A program made the translations under genes and the position numbers. The notes beneath the pieces were generated by a model that was not told the DNA's origin, made no database searches, and was given only the letters and a program-made list of their open reading frames with translations. From Mesorhizobium amorphae CCNWGS0123 (GTDB lineage Bacteria > Pseudomonadota > Alphaproteobacteria > Rhizobiales > Rhizobiaceae), in assembly GCF_001686985.1 (NCBI RefSeq), contig NZ_CP015318.1:1424001-1488000 (forward strand): a stretch of 64,000 nucleotides of DNA. The letters run 5' to 3'. Shown here one piece after another: positions 48,338-57,237 of this stretch (positions within the stretch are counted from its first letter, which is position 1; every line of letters begins with the position of its first letter).

Positions 48338-50787
48338 CCTTGCCCAGCCATGCCGGGATCGTCGTCATCGGCGGCGGCATCATCGGCTGTTCGACGGCCT
48401 ATCATCTGGCGCGCGACCACAAGGCCGATGTCGTGCTGCTGGAACAGGGCAAGCTGACATCGGGCTCGACCTGGCATGCGGCAGGCCTTGTAGGGCAGTT
48501 GCGCTCGTCGGCTTCGATCACCCGCGTGCTCAAATACTCGGTCGAGCTCTACAAGGGGCTGGAGGCCGAAACCGGTCTCGCCACCGGCTGGAAGATGACC
48601 GGATGCCTCAGGCTGGCCACCAATGCCGATCGCTGGACCGAATACAAAAGGCTGGCGACGACGGCCAAAAGCTTCGGCATGGACATGCAGTTGCTGTCGC
48701 CGGCCGAGGTCAAGGCAATGTGGCCGCTGCTCGAGACCGGTGATCTCGCCGGCGCTTCCTGGCTGCCGACCGACGGACAGGCAAGCCCGTCCGACATTAC
48801 GCAGTCGCTGGCCAAGGGCGCACGCATGCATGGCGCGAAACTGTTCGAGGATGTCCGCGTCACCGGCTTCGAGATGAAGGACGGCCGCATCACCGCGGTG
48901 AAGACCAGCAAAGGCGATATCGGCTGCGACAAGGTGGTGAACTGCGCCGGGCAATGGGCAAGGCAGGTGGGTGCCATGGCCGGCATCAACGTGCCGCTGC
49001 AGCCAGTGAAGCACCAGTACATCATCACCGAGAAGATCGAGGGCCTGGCGACCGACGCGCCGACCATCCGCGATCCCGACCGCCGTACCTACTTCAAGGA
49101 AGAGGTCGGCGGGCTGGTGATGGGCGGCTATGAGCCGAACCCGCAGGCCTGGATGACTGATCTCCCCGGGGGCGACGTCCCGAACGACTGGGAATTCCGT
49201 CTGTTCGACGACGACTACGATCATTTCGAGCAGCATATGAGTCAGGCAATTGCGCGCGTTCCGGCGCTGGAGACCGTTGGCGTCAAGCAGATGATCAACG
49301 GTCCGGAAAGCTTTACCCCGGACGGCAATTTCATCCTCGGCACGGCGCCTGAATGCGCCAACATGTTCGTCGGCGCCGGCTTCAACGCGTTCGGCATCGC
49401 CTCCGGCGGCGGCGCCGGCTGGGTGCTGGCGCAATGGGTGGTCGATGGCGAAGCGCCGCTCGATCTATGGGTGGTCGACATCAGGCGGTTTTCCGGCCTG
49501 CACCGCGACCGGCAATGGGTCTGCGACCGCACGCTGGAAGCCTATGGCAAGCACTACACGATTGGTTTCCCGCATGAGGAGTACCTGTCGGGACGGCCGC
49601 GCATCGTTTCGCCGCTCTATGAGCGGCTGAGGACGCATCGCGCGGTGTTCGGCTCGAAACTCGGCTGGGAACGGCCGAACTGGTTCGCGCCCGAGGGCAG
49701 CAAACCGGAAGACATCTATTCGATGGGTCGGCAGAACTGGTTCTCGGCGGTTGGCGAGGAGCACAGGCATGTGCGCGAGAAGGTCGGCATTTTCGACCAG
49801 TCGTCCTTCGCCAAATACGAGATGACTGGCGCGGATGCGCAGAAGGCGCTGGACTGGATCTGCGCCAACGACGTCGCCAAGCCGGTCGGCCGGCTGACCT
49901 ACACGCAGCTTCTCAACACGCGCGGCGGCATCGAGGCCGATCTGACCGTGGCGCGGCTTGGCGAAGAAAAGTTCTACGTCGTCACCGGCACAGGTTTCCG
50001 CACGCATGATTTCGCGTGGATCGACGACCATGTCGGCAAGGATCTCGACGTCACCTTCAGCGACGTCACCGAGGATTTCGGCACGCTGTCGCTGATGGGA
50101 CCGCGTGCCCGCGACGTGCTCTCAGCAGTGACAGACTCGGATGTGTCGAACGCCGCCTTCCCGTTCGGCCATGTGCGCGAGTTCGCCATTGCCGGCCATA
50201 CAATTCGGGCGCTTCGCGTCACCTATGTCGGCGAACTCGGCTGGGAGTTGCATGTGCCGATCGCGGCAACCGGCGAGATCTTCGACGCGCTGATGGCGGC
50301 GGGCAAGACATACGACATCCGCCCGGTCGGCTACCGGGCGCTGGAATCGCTCAGGCTGGAAAAGGGTTATCGCGCCTGGGGCTCGGACATCACACCCAAC
50401 GACACGCCGCAGGAGGCCGGCCTTGGCTGGGCGGTGAAGCTGAGGAAGAACACCGATTTCGTCGGCCGGCGGGCACTTGAGAAGGTCAATGGCAACGCGC
50501 CGAAGAAACGCTTTGCCGGCTTCACGGTCGACGATCCGGAGATCGTGCTGGTCGGCCGCGAGACGATCCTGCGCAACGGCGAGCCGGTCGGCTATCTCAC
50601 CAGCGGCGGCTACGGCTATACGGTGGCCAAGAATGTCGGCTTCGGCTATGTGCGCAATGCCGAGGGCATAAGCGACGACTTCCTCGCCTCCGGCGACTAC
50701 GAGCTGGTGGTGGCGATGGAACGCACGCGGGCAAAAATCCATCTCGAGCCGCTGTATGATCCGGCGGGAGAAAGGATCAGGGCTTAA
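48334..50787 (+). CDS. FAD-dependent dimethylglycine/sarcosine dehydrogenase-like protein with GcvT domains
   Basis: The 817-residue protein fuses a DAO-type FAD domain (about 1-370, opening IVVIGGGIIGCS) with an FAO_M linker and GcvT plus GcvT_C domains (about 430-815). The SGSTWHAAG segment with His48 corresponds to the covalent FAD site of dimethylglycine dehydrogenase. The GcvT part binds tetrahydrofolate and captures the formaldehyde equivalent. Such enzymes demethylate dimethylglycine, sarcosine or relatives. It is preceded by the choline-kinase-like gene with an ATGA overlap. The exact N-methyl substrate is unknown. Confidence 0.9.
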   Translation: MTLPSHAGIVVIGGGIIGCSTAYHLARDHKADVVLLEQGKLTSGSTWHAAGLVGQLRSSASITRVLKYSVELYKGLEAETGLATGWKMTGCLRLATNADRWTEYKRLATTAKSFGMDMQLLSPAEVKAMWPLLETGDLAGASWLPTDGQASPSDITQSLAKGARMHGAKLFEDVRVTGFEMKDGRITAVKTSKGDIGCDKVVNCAGQWARQVGAMAGINVPLQPVKHQYIITEKIEGLATDAPTIRDPDRRTYFKEEVGGLVMGGYEPNPQAWMTDLPGGDVPNDWEFRLFDDDYDHFEQHMSQAIARVPALETVGVKQMINGPESFTPDGNFILGTAPECANMFVGAGFNAFGIASGGGAGWVLAQWVVDGEAPLDLWVVDIRRFSGLHRDRQWVCDRTLEAYGKHYTIGFPHEEYLSGRPRIVSPLYERLRTHRAVFGSKLGWERPNWFAPEGSKPEDIYSMGRQNWFSAVGEEHRHVREKVGIFDQSSFAKYEMTGADAQKALDWICANDVAKPVGRLTYTQLLNTRGGIEADLTVARLGEEKFYVVTGTGFRTHDFAWIDDHVGKDLDVTFSDVTEDFGTLSLMGPRARDVLSAVTDSDVSNAAFPFGHVREFAIAGHTIRALRVTYVGELGWELHVPIAATGEIFDALMAAGKTYDIRPVGYRALESLRLEKGYRAWGSDITPNDTPQEAGLGWAVKLRKNTDFVGRRALEKVNGNAPKKRFAGFTVDDPEIVLVGRETILRNGEPVGYLTSGGYGYTVAKNVGFGYVRNAEGISDDFLASGDYELVVAMERTRAKIHLEPLYDPAGERIRA

Positions 50788-50890
50788 TGCATGTCGCGCA
50801 AAAGTGCGCAGCGGTTTTGCGACAACGACATGCATAAAACAAGAACCTAAAGCGCGTCGCATGAATCCGTTTGAACGCGACGCGCTTTAG
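50787..50890. repeat. Double-palindrome intergenic repeat, Mesorhizobium type
   Basis: Two hairpins lie in tandem. The first has ATGCATGTCG (50787-50796) with CGACATGCAT (50826-50835) and an inner CGCAAAA/TTTTGCG pair. The second is a perfect 14 bp stem, CTAAAGCGCGTCGC (50847-50860) with GCGACGCGCTTTAG (50877-50890). It starts on the last base of the dehydrogenase stop codon. I recall near-identical elements between genes in Mesorhizobium genomes. Confidence 0.75.
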
Positions 50891-50907
50891 GCCTTCTCCA
50901 GTCTCGA

Positions 50908-51540
50908 TCAGATGACGCGCAGGACAAGACCTCGGCTGGGCACGGTATCGGCCTCGCCCGGCATGGAGACATAGGGCGCCGTCTCTTCGTCGCGCGTGAC
51001 GACGCCTTGCGCCTCCAATTCGGCGATGCGCGCGGCAAAGCCCGCCTCCCACAGCGTGTTCTTGACCGTCAGCACGATCGCGCCGCCCGGCCGGCAGATG
51101 CGGATCAGCTCGTCCAGTCCTTCGGCGCCGACATGGCCCGAAGTGAAGACACCGGCCGAGACGATTCCGGCATAGGCATTGTCCGCGAAAGGCAGCGGCC
51201 CGCCGAGCGCCAGGCAGTGAAGCGCCGAATAGATGCCCTTGGCCGACGCCTTGGCCAGCATGCCCTCGGAAATGTCGAGCGCCTCGACTTGCGGGTAGCC
51301 GGTGATGGCAAGCCATTCGCCGCTGAGCCCGGTGCCGGCGCCGGCATCGAGAAGCGGGGCTGCCCCGCGGGGCAGATGGCGGGCCAGCAGAGCGAGGCAT
51401 ATCGTCGGATGACGGTAGCCGGCGGTCGACATGTCGGCATCGTACGTCTCGGACCAGCTGTCGTAGAGCGCCGCCACCTCCTCGGGTCGCTTCGCCGCAT
51501 AGGCCGCGCCTAGCGCAGTGTTCTGCTTGCTGTGTGCCAT
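50908..51540 (-). CDS. Class I SAM-dependent methyltransferase
   Basis: This 210-residue Rossmann-fold methyltransferase has motif I LLDAGAGTG at about 68-76, an EALDISEGML acidic segment, and a RPGGAIVLTV strand typical of the Methyltransf_11 group. I set the start at 51540; no strong ribosome site is visible, and the frame is open far upstream into the divergent gene. It is divergent from the second choline-kinase-like gene and convergent with the dehydrogenase. The substrate is unknown; the setting suggests an amino alcohol or amine. Confidence 0.85.
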   Translation of the reverse strand: MAHSKQNTALGAAYAAKRPEEVAALYDSWSETYDADMSTAGYRHPTICLALLARHLPRGAAPLLDAGAGTGLSGEWLAITGYPQVEALDISEGMLAKASAKGIYSALHCLALGGPLPFADNAYAGIVSAGVFTSGHVGAEGLDELIRICRPGGAIVLTVKNTLWEAGFAARIAELEAQGVVTRDEETAPYVSMPGEADTVPSRGLVLRVI

Positions 51541-51642
51541 TGCCGCTCGCCCGACTCTTTGCCTGTGACGGGATGATAGCCAAATGGCGAAAACTGTGGA
51601 ACCGTCGCTGCGATAATAAAGGCGTGAAGGGGGATCGAGGCG

Positions 51643-52545
51643 ATGGCGGATGAGATAGCACGCGCTGCACTGGCCACCATTCCAGTGCTGGCCGGTTATG
51701 ACGGACCGCTGGAACGGCTCGGCGGCCTCACCAACCTCGTCTACAGGGCCGGCGATTTCTGCCTGCGCATTCCCGGCAAAGGCACCGAGGAGTACATCAA
51801 CCGCGCCAATGAAGCCGTGGCGGCGCGCGAGGCGGCGAAAGCCGGCGTCAGTCCGCAGGTGCTGCATGTCGACGCCGGCACGGGCGTGATGGTGAGCCGG
51901 TTCATCGCCGGCGCCGAGACGATGTCGCCGGAAAAGTTCAAACTGCGTCCGGGCAGTCCGGCGCGCGCGGGCGATGTCTTCCGCAAGCTGCACGTTTCCG
52001 GTGCGGTGTTTCCTTTCCGCTTCGAGTTGTTTGCGATGATCGACGATTATCTGAAGGTGCTGTCGACCAAGGAAGTGGCGTTGCCGCCTGGTTACCACGA
52101 TGTCGTGCACGAGGCCGAAACCGTGCGTGCAGCACTTGCCGCCCATAAGCTGCCGCTTGCCGCCTGCCACTGCGATCCGCTGTGCGAGAACTTTCTCGAC
52201 ACCGGCGAGCGGATGTGGATCGTCGACTGGGAATATTCGGGGATGAACGATCCGCTCTGGGATCTCGGCGACCTCTCGGTCGAAGGCAAGTTCGATACCG
52301 CGCAGGATGAAGAACTGATGCGCGCCTATTTCGGCCGCGAGCCGAAGCCGGTCGAGCGCGGTCGCGTCGTCATCTACAAGGCGATGTGCGATCTGTTGTG
52401 GACACTGTGGGGGCTGCTCCAGCTTGCCAACAACAACCCGGTCGACGATTTCCGCGCCTATGCCGACGGTCGCTTCGCCCGCTGCAAGGCGCTGATGGAA
52501 ACGCCGGAGTTTTCACGGCATCTGGCGGCCGTGCGCCAGGGTTAA
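51643..52545 (+). CDS. Choline/ethanolamine kinase-like phosphotransferase (copy 2)
   Basis: This 300-residue protein shares the choline-kinase fold with the gene at 47453 but is clearly diverged. The catalytic loop reads HCDPLCENF, with Asp and Asn kept, and VDWEYSGMNDPLWDLGDL provides the second metal site. A GGLTNLVYRAG segment forms the nucleotide loop. Two such kinases within 4 kb suggest two phosphorylation steps or two substrates. Its ATG lies 103 bp from the divergent methyltransferase start. Confidence 0.87.
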   Translation: MADEIARAALATIPVLAGYDGPLERLGGLTNLVYRAGDFCLRIPGKGTEEYINRANEAVAAREAAKAGVSPQVLHVDAGTGVMVSRFIAGAETMSPEKFKLRPGSPARAGDVFRKLHVSGAVFPFRFELFAMIDDYLKVLSTKEVALPPGYHDVVHEAETVRAALAAHKLPLAACHCDPLCENFLDTGERMWIVDWEYSGMNDPLWDLGDLSVEGKFDTAQDEELMRAYFGREPKPVERGRVVIYKAMCDLLWTLWGLLQLANNNPVDDFRAYADGRFARCKALMETPEFSRHLAAVRQG

Positions 52546-52557
52546 GCCCGGCTCGGT

Positions 52558-53481
52558 TCAGTTCACGCCCTTCGGCACGTTCTCGGGCGGTACCACGGTG
52601 TCGACCACCTTCTGGCGGTGGAAGATGAACATGCCGGCGAGCACGACGATCGCCGAACCGACCAGAATGCGCAGGCTCGGCACGTCGCCGAAGAAGACCA
52701 GGCCGAAGACCACGGCCCACAAGAGCAGCGTGTAGTGCAGCGGCGCCAGCGTCGAAGCCGGCGCCAGCTTGAGCGCCCGCGTGATCATCAGATGCGCGGC
52801 GCAGGAGACGATGCCGAGCAGCAGCATGGCGCCGAAATCGAGCGCCGACGGCGTCTGCCACGCGCCGATGGTCAGCACACCACCGACAATCAACGTGCCG
52901 ATGGTCTGCCAGGTGACCAGAGTGGTGTCGCTGGTGCCGCGCAGCCGCCGGTTGAGGATGATGGCGAAGGCGAAGGCAATGCTGCCGACGAGCGCGAATA
53001 TCGAGGACAGCGAAAACGCCGCCGAGGACGGCTTCAGCATGATCAGCACGCCGCAGAAGCCGACCAGGATCGCCAGCCAGCGGCGCCAGCCGACCTTTTC
53101 GCCAAGCAGCAGGTGCGACAGCGCCGCGACATAGATCGGTCCGGCCATGTAGAAACTCATCACATCGGCGAGCGGCAAATAGACGACGGCGGCGTAGAAA
53201 AGCGCGGTGTCGAGCGTCGTCGCCACCACGCGCAGGACCTGCAGGTCCGGCCGCTCCATCTTGAACAGCCTGCCGGCGCCCTGGTTGGCGATCATCGGGC
53301 CGAGCACGAAAAAGGCGCCGACCGAGCGGATCAGCACGACCTGGCCGACGGAAAAGCTGGCAACCAGCCATTTGCCCATCGCGTCGTTGAGCGCAAACAG
53401 GAAATCGCCGGCCAGCATCAGCAAGATGCCGGCCAAAAGCACGTTCCTGATCGTAAGATTGCGGGCAAGGGAGGGAGCCAT
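52558..53481 (-). CDS. EamA/DMT family transporter
   Basis: The 307-residue drug/metabolite transporter has ten predicted helices in two EamA repeats. The start includes a short cytoplasmic part before the first helix (LLAGILLMLAGDFLFALNDAMGKW). Transport direction is usually export; the substrate is unknown. It is convergent with the second choline-kinase-like gene, only 12 bp between stops. Confidence 0.9.
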   Translation of the reverse strand: MAPSLARNLTIRNVLLAGILLMLAGDFLFALNDAMGKWLVASFSVGQVVLIRSVGAFFVLGPMIANQGAGRLFKMERPDLQVLRVVATTLDTALFYAAVVYLPLADVMSFYMAGPIYVAALSHLLLGEKVGWRRWLAILVGFCGVLIMLKPSSAAFSLSSIFALVGSIAFAFAIILNRRLRGTSDTTLVTWQTIGTLIVGGVLTIGAWQTPSALDFGAMLLLGIVSCAAHLMITRALKLAPASTLAPLHYTLLLWAVVFGLVFFGDVPSLRILVGSAIVVLAGMFIFHRQKVVDTVVPPENVPKGVN

Positions 53482-53609
53482 GCCGGCTCCGTAGACGCAA
53501 GCGGCCGATTTGACGAGCGCAATTCGAGGGAGTCGATAAGACCAGCGGCGGAAATCGGCTGGTTCTATGCCTTCCGTGCGCTTTCGGCAGGCCGCGTCTG
53601 TACGATCCG

Positions 53610-53864
53610 CTATTTAGGCTGCGGCCGAATGATGATCGGGCGATAGAGGATAGGCCTGTCCCAGGGATCGGAAGCCGATGCGCTTCGGAGTTCCGCGCGC
53701 CGATCGAGGTCGATGCGCTGCAGGCATTCGGCGAAGGCATCGTTCTTCTTGGTGAAGCCGTAGGACCGGCATTTGGCCTCATCGGCGGCGCGGCGGTCCT
53801 CCGCCGACATACAGCCCGCACAAGCCGCCGCCAGCGCAACCGCCATCACAGTCTTTTGCCACAT
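53610..53864 (-). CDS. Small hypothetical lipoprotein
   Basis: This 84-residue protein has a signal peptide ending in a lipobox (AACAGC, Cys18), so it is predicted to be lipid-anchored. The mature part is charged, with two further cysteines near 32 and 47 that could pair, and ends in a Pro/Ile-rich RPIIIRPQP tail. I do not know a function. A GAGGA ribosome site upstream of the ATG supports the start. It stands alone between the EamA and amidohydrolase genes. Confidence 0.75.
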   Translation of the reverse strand: MWQKTVMAVALAAACAGCMSAEDRRAADEAKCRSYGFTKKNDAFAECLQRIDLDRRAELRSASASDPWDRPILYRPIIIRPQPK

Positions 53865-53979
53865 GGTGATCCTCCTCGAACCAAAGTGGAGGTTTATTGC
53901 AGACTTAATTATGGCCAGACGAAGCGGAGAGCCTAGATGCAGAGAGGCTGGCCTTTTGGGCCTGAAAGGCTCGGCTCGC

Positions 53980-55272
53980 CTATGACAGGGAGCCGGCTGC
54001 CTTGTGCCGACGGTTCACCTGTGTCGGTCGGCCGGCGATCGACAGGCGGGTTTCCTGCTTCGTCCGCTCGGCAACCACTTTGCCCCTGGCGATGACGCAG
54101 AGACGTTCAGGGCGCAAACGAATGGCCTCGACCGGATTGCCGGCGTCGAGGACGACGAGACTGGCGCGCTTGCCGACGGCAAGGCCGAGATGGTCGAGCC
54201 CCATGATGGCCGCGTTGACGTTGGTGACCATGTCGAAGCAGCGCGCCATGTCGGCGGGGCTCGACATCTGGGCGACGTGCAGGCCCATGAAGGCGACGTC
54301 GAGCATGTCGGCCGTGCCCAGCGAATACCAGGGATCGAGCACACAATCCTGGCCCCAGCCGACGCGGATGCCCATGGCGAGCATTTCCTTGACGCGCGTC
54401 AGGCCGCGGCGCTTGGGAAAAGTGTCGTGTCGGCCCTGCAGCATGATGTTGATCAGCGGGTTGGGGATGGCCGATACGCCGGCCTCGGCGATCAGCGGCA
54501 ACAGTTTGGAGACGTAATAATTGTCCATCGAGTGCATGGAGGTAAGGTGCGAGCCGGCCACCCTGCCTTGCAGGCCGAGCCTCTGCGTCTCATAGGCAAG
54601 CTGCTCGATATGGCGCGACAGCGGATCGTCGGTTTCGTCGCAATGCAGGTCGACCATCAGCCCACGCCTGGCGGCGATTTCGCAGAGTTCCGTCACCGAA
54701 CGCGTGCCGTCGGCCATGGTGCGCTCGAAATGCGGAATGCCGCCGACGATATCGACGCCCATGTCGAGCGCGCGGACGGTGTTCTCAAGCGCCGTCGGCG
54801 AACGATAGAGCCCGTCCTGCGGGAAGGCGACCAGCTGCAGGTCGATATAGGGCGCGACCGTTTTCTTGACGTCGAGCAAGGCCTCCACCGCCAAAAGGCG
54901 ATCGTCGCAGACATCGACATGGGTGCGGATGGCGAGCAGGCCCATCGATACGGCCCAGTCGCAATAGGCAAGCGCGCGCTCGCGCACCGCCTCGTGCGTC
55001 AGAAGCGGCTTCAGCTCGCCCCATAGCGATATGCCCTCCAGCAGCGTGCCCGAGGCATTGATGCGCGGAATGCCGTAGGAGAGCGTGGCGTCCATGTGGA
55101 AATGCGGATCGACGAAAGGCGGTGCGACCAGGTTGCCATGCGCATCGATCACCGTGCCCGCGGCAGCGTTCAGTTCGGGTTCGATCGCCGCGATCGTCTC
55201 GCCAGTAATGCCGATATCGGCAACCCTGCCGTCAGGCAGCGTGCCGCCGCGCACGATGAGGGCGAAATCCAT
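53980..55272 (-). CDS. Cytosine deaminase-like amidohydrolase
   Basis: This 430-residue metal-dependent amidohydrolase belongs to the cytosine deaminase/CodA-like group. The metal ligands are in DPHFHMD (His-x-His near residues 58-60), in DLHCDETDD, in SHLTSMHS and in the GWGQDCVLDPWY aspartate. It would deaminate a cyclic amidine or nucleobase. It is not next to a cytosine permease, so the substrate is open. A repeat-free 175 bp gap separates it from the divergent ABC gene. Confidence 0.9.
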   Translation of the reverse strand: MDFALIVRGGTLPDGRVADIGITGETIAAIEPELNAAAGTVIDAHGNLVAPPFVDPHFHMDATLSYGIPRINASGTLLEGISLWGELKPLLTHEAVRERALAYCDWAVSMGLLAIRTHVDVCDDRLLAVEALLDVKKTVAPYIDLQLVAFPQDGLYRSPTALENTVRALDMGVDIVGGIPHFERTMADGTRSVTELCEIAARRGLMVDLHCDETDDPLSRHIEQLAYETQRLGLQGRVAGSHLTSMHSMDNYYVSKLLPLIAEAGVSAIPNPLINIMLQGRHDTFPKRRGLTRVKEMLAMGIRVGWGQDCVLDPWYSLGTADMLDVAFMGLHVAQMSSPADMARCFDMVTNVNAAIMGLDHLGLAVGKRASLVVLDAGNPVEAIRLRPERLCVIARGKVVAERTKQETRLSIAGRPTQVNRRHKAAGSLS

Positions 55273-55447
55273 CTTTCGTCATCCCCTTGAAGAACCAGCA
55301 TCCCATCGTGGCGCAAAAGCCACCCTGCCGCAGCCATTTCCTTTCGCAGTGGCGAAAGGTTCCATCCGGCGGCAACTCGCTCTATAAGCCGCCTCTCGCC
55401 CCCGTGGCGAATCCGAATTCGCGTCAGCTAGGCATGGGATCAGCCGT

Positions 55448-57202
55448 TTGTTTCGCTTCTTCCGCTCGACGGAGAACCAGCGCCTCATCGTGAGGCTGGT
55501 CAAGGAATCCTTCCGGGAACATAGGTTCGGATACGGCGCCGCCATACTGTCGATGCTTGTGGTGGCCGCCATGACAGGCGCCAGCGCCTGGATCCTGCGT
55601 GAGATCACGAACGAATTCGTCATCTACAAGCGACTGGACCGCGTCAACCTGATTGCGGCCGCGGTCGCTGCCATCTTCATCTTCAAGGGCGTCGCCAATT
55701 TCGTCCAGGCCTATTTCATGAGCCGCGTCGGCAACGCCATCATCGCCGACCGGCAGCGCAAGATCTATGACCGGATCCTCGCGCAAGGCATCGAATTCTA
55801 CCATTCGACCTCGTCGTCCGACCTGATCACCCGCATGACCAACAATGCACAGGCCGCGCGCAGCGTCCTTGACCTCGTTGTCACGTCCTATGTGCGGGAC
55901 CTGGTGACGCTGATCGTGCTGGTGGCGGTGATGGTCTGGCAGCAGCCGGCACTGTCCCTGATCTGCTTCGTCATCGGGCCGGTCGCCATCTTCGGCGTCA
56001 ACCGCATCCTCAAGCGCGTCCGCAAGATCGCCGCGATGGAGTTCCGCTCGCTCGGCCAGATCGTGCATGTGATGCAGGAAACCGCAATTGGCGTGCGTGT
56101 CGTCAAATCCTTCAATCTCGAAGGCGCGATGCGCAAGCGCATGTACAAGGCGGTATCGGACGTCGAGAACCGCGCCAACAACATCGCAACGCTGGAGGCT
56201 GCCACCAGCCCGGTGATGGAAACACTTGCCGGGCTGGCGATATCCGGCGCCGTCTTTGTCAGCGGCTTCCTGGTCCTGCAGGGTGGTCAGATGCCGGGCA
56301 ACATCATGGCCTTCATCGGGGCGCTGCTGCTTGCCTATGAACCGGCAAAACGGCTGGCGCGCGTGCGCATATCGCTGGAAACCGGTATCGTCGGCGTGCG
56401 CATGATGTTCCAGCTGGCCGACCGGCCGCTGACCTTGGCCGAAAAGCCGGACGCCAAGCCGCTGCAGCCGGGGCCGGGCGAAATCCGCTTCGATGGTACG
56501 AGCTTCGCCTATCCGGAAAGCCCGCCGGTATTCGAAGGATTCGACCTGACGCTTGAGGCCGGCAAGATGACGGCGCTGGTCGGGCCTTCGGGCAGCGGCA
56601 AGTCGACGATCCTCAACCTGATCATGCGCATGTACGATCCGCAAAGCGGCAGGGTGCTGTTCGACGGCCAGGACATCTCCTACGCAACGCTGGCTTCGGT
56701 CAGGGAAAAGATCGCCTATGTCAGCCAGGACACGTTCCTGTTTGCCGGGACGATCATGCACAACATCCGGCTTGGGCGCCAGGACGCCACCGACGAGGAG
56801 GTGATCGCCGCCGCCAAGGCGGCCAATGCCCACGACTTCATCAGCGCCATGCCGAAAGGCTACGAGACGGATGTGGGCGAGAACGGCGCGCTGCTTTCCG
56901 GCGGCCAGCGCCAGCGCATCTCGATCGCCCGCGCCATGCTGCGCAATGCCGAAATCCTGCTGCTCGACGAAGCAACCAGCGCGCTCGACGCCGAATCCGA
57001 GGCCCTGTTTCGCGACGCGCTGCAGCAGCTGACGGTCGGGCGCACGACCATCGTCATCGCCCACCGCCTGTCGACCGTGCACCAGGCCGACACGATCGTG
57101 GTGCTGGAGAAAGGCAAGGTCGTGGAAAGCGGCCCGCACAAGATCTTGCTCAAGCAGGGCGGGCTCTACCAGAAGCTCTATGAATATCAGCTGATGCCGT
57201 GA
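55448..57202 (+). CDS. ABC transporter, fused membrane and ATPase domains (MsbA-like)
   Basis: The 584-residue half-transporter has a six-helix membrane domain (about 20-310) and an ATPase domain with Walker A GPSGSGKST, signature LLSGGQRQR and Walker B LLLDEATSALD. It acts as a homodimer in the inner membrane. The sequence is closest to the lipid A exporter MsbA and other type I exporters. The start is TTG, and the ribosome site is weak (GGGAT), so a slightly different start is possible, but the reading frame begins here. It is divergent from the amidohydrolase and convergent with ilvD. Confidence 0.9.
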   Translation: MFRFFRSTENQRLIVRLVKESFREHRFGYGAAILSMLVVAAMTGASAWILREITNEFVIYKRLDRVNLIAAAVAAIFIFKGVANFVQAYFMSRVGNAIIADRQRKIYDRILAQGIEFYHSTSSSDLITRMTNNAQAARSVLDLVVTSYVRDLVTLIVLVAVMVWQQPALSLICFVIGPVAIFGVNRILKRVRKIAAMEFRSLGQIVHVMQETAIGVRVVKSFNLEGAMRKRMYKAVSDVENRANNIATLEAATSPVMETLAGLAISGAVFVSGFLVLQGGQMPGNIMAFIGALLLAYEPAKRLARVRISLETGIVGVRMMFQLADRPLTLAEKPDAKPLQPGPGEIRFDGTSFAYPESPPVFEGFDLTLEAGKMTALVGPSGSGKSTILNLIMRMYDPQSGRVLFDGQDISYATLASVREKIAYVSQDTFLFAGTIMHNIRLGRQDATDEEVIAAAKAANAHDFISAMPKGYETDVGENGALLSGGQRQRISIARAMLRNAEILLLDEATSALDAESEALFRDALQQLTVGRTTIVIAHRLSTVHQADTIVVLEKGKVVESGPHKILLKQGGLYQKLYEYQLMP

Positions 57203-57205
57203 GGC

Positions 57206-57226
57206 CCTTCTCCCTGTGGGAGAAGG
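57206..57226. terminator. Hairpin between the ABC transporter gene and ilvD
   Basis: CCTTCTCCC (57206-57214) and GGGAGAAGG (57218-57226) form a perfect 9 bp stem with a 3-base TGT loop. It lies between convergent genes but has no long T run. It may act as a weak terminator or be one more CTTCTCC-type intergenic repeat. Confidence 0.55.
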
Positions 57227-57237
57227 TAAAGCGATCC

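Noticed and set aside
55424..57139. Open frame of about 571 codons antisense to the ABC transporter
   Set aside because: It is rich in His, Arg and Asp with no motif, while the sense strand has intact Walker motifs.
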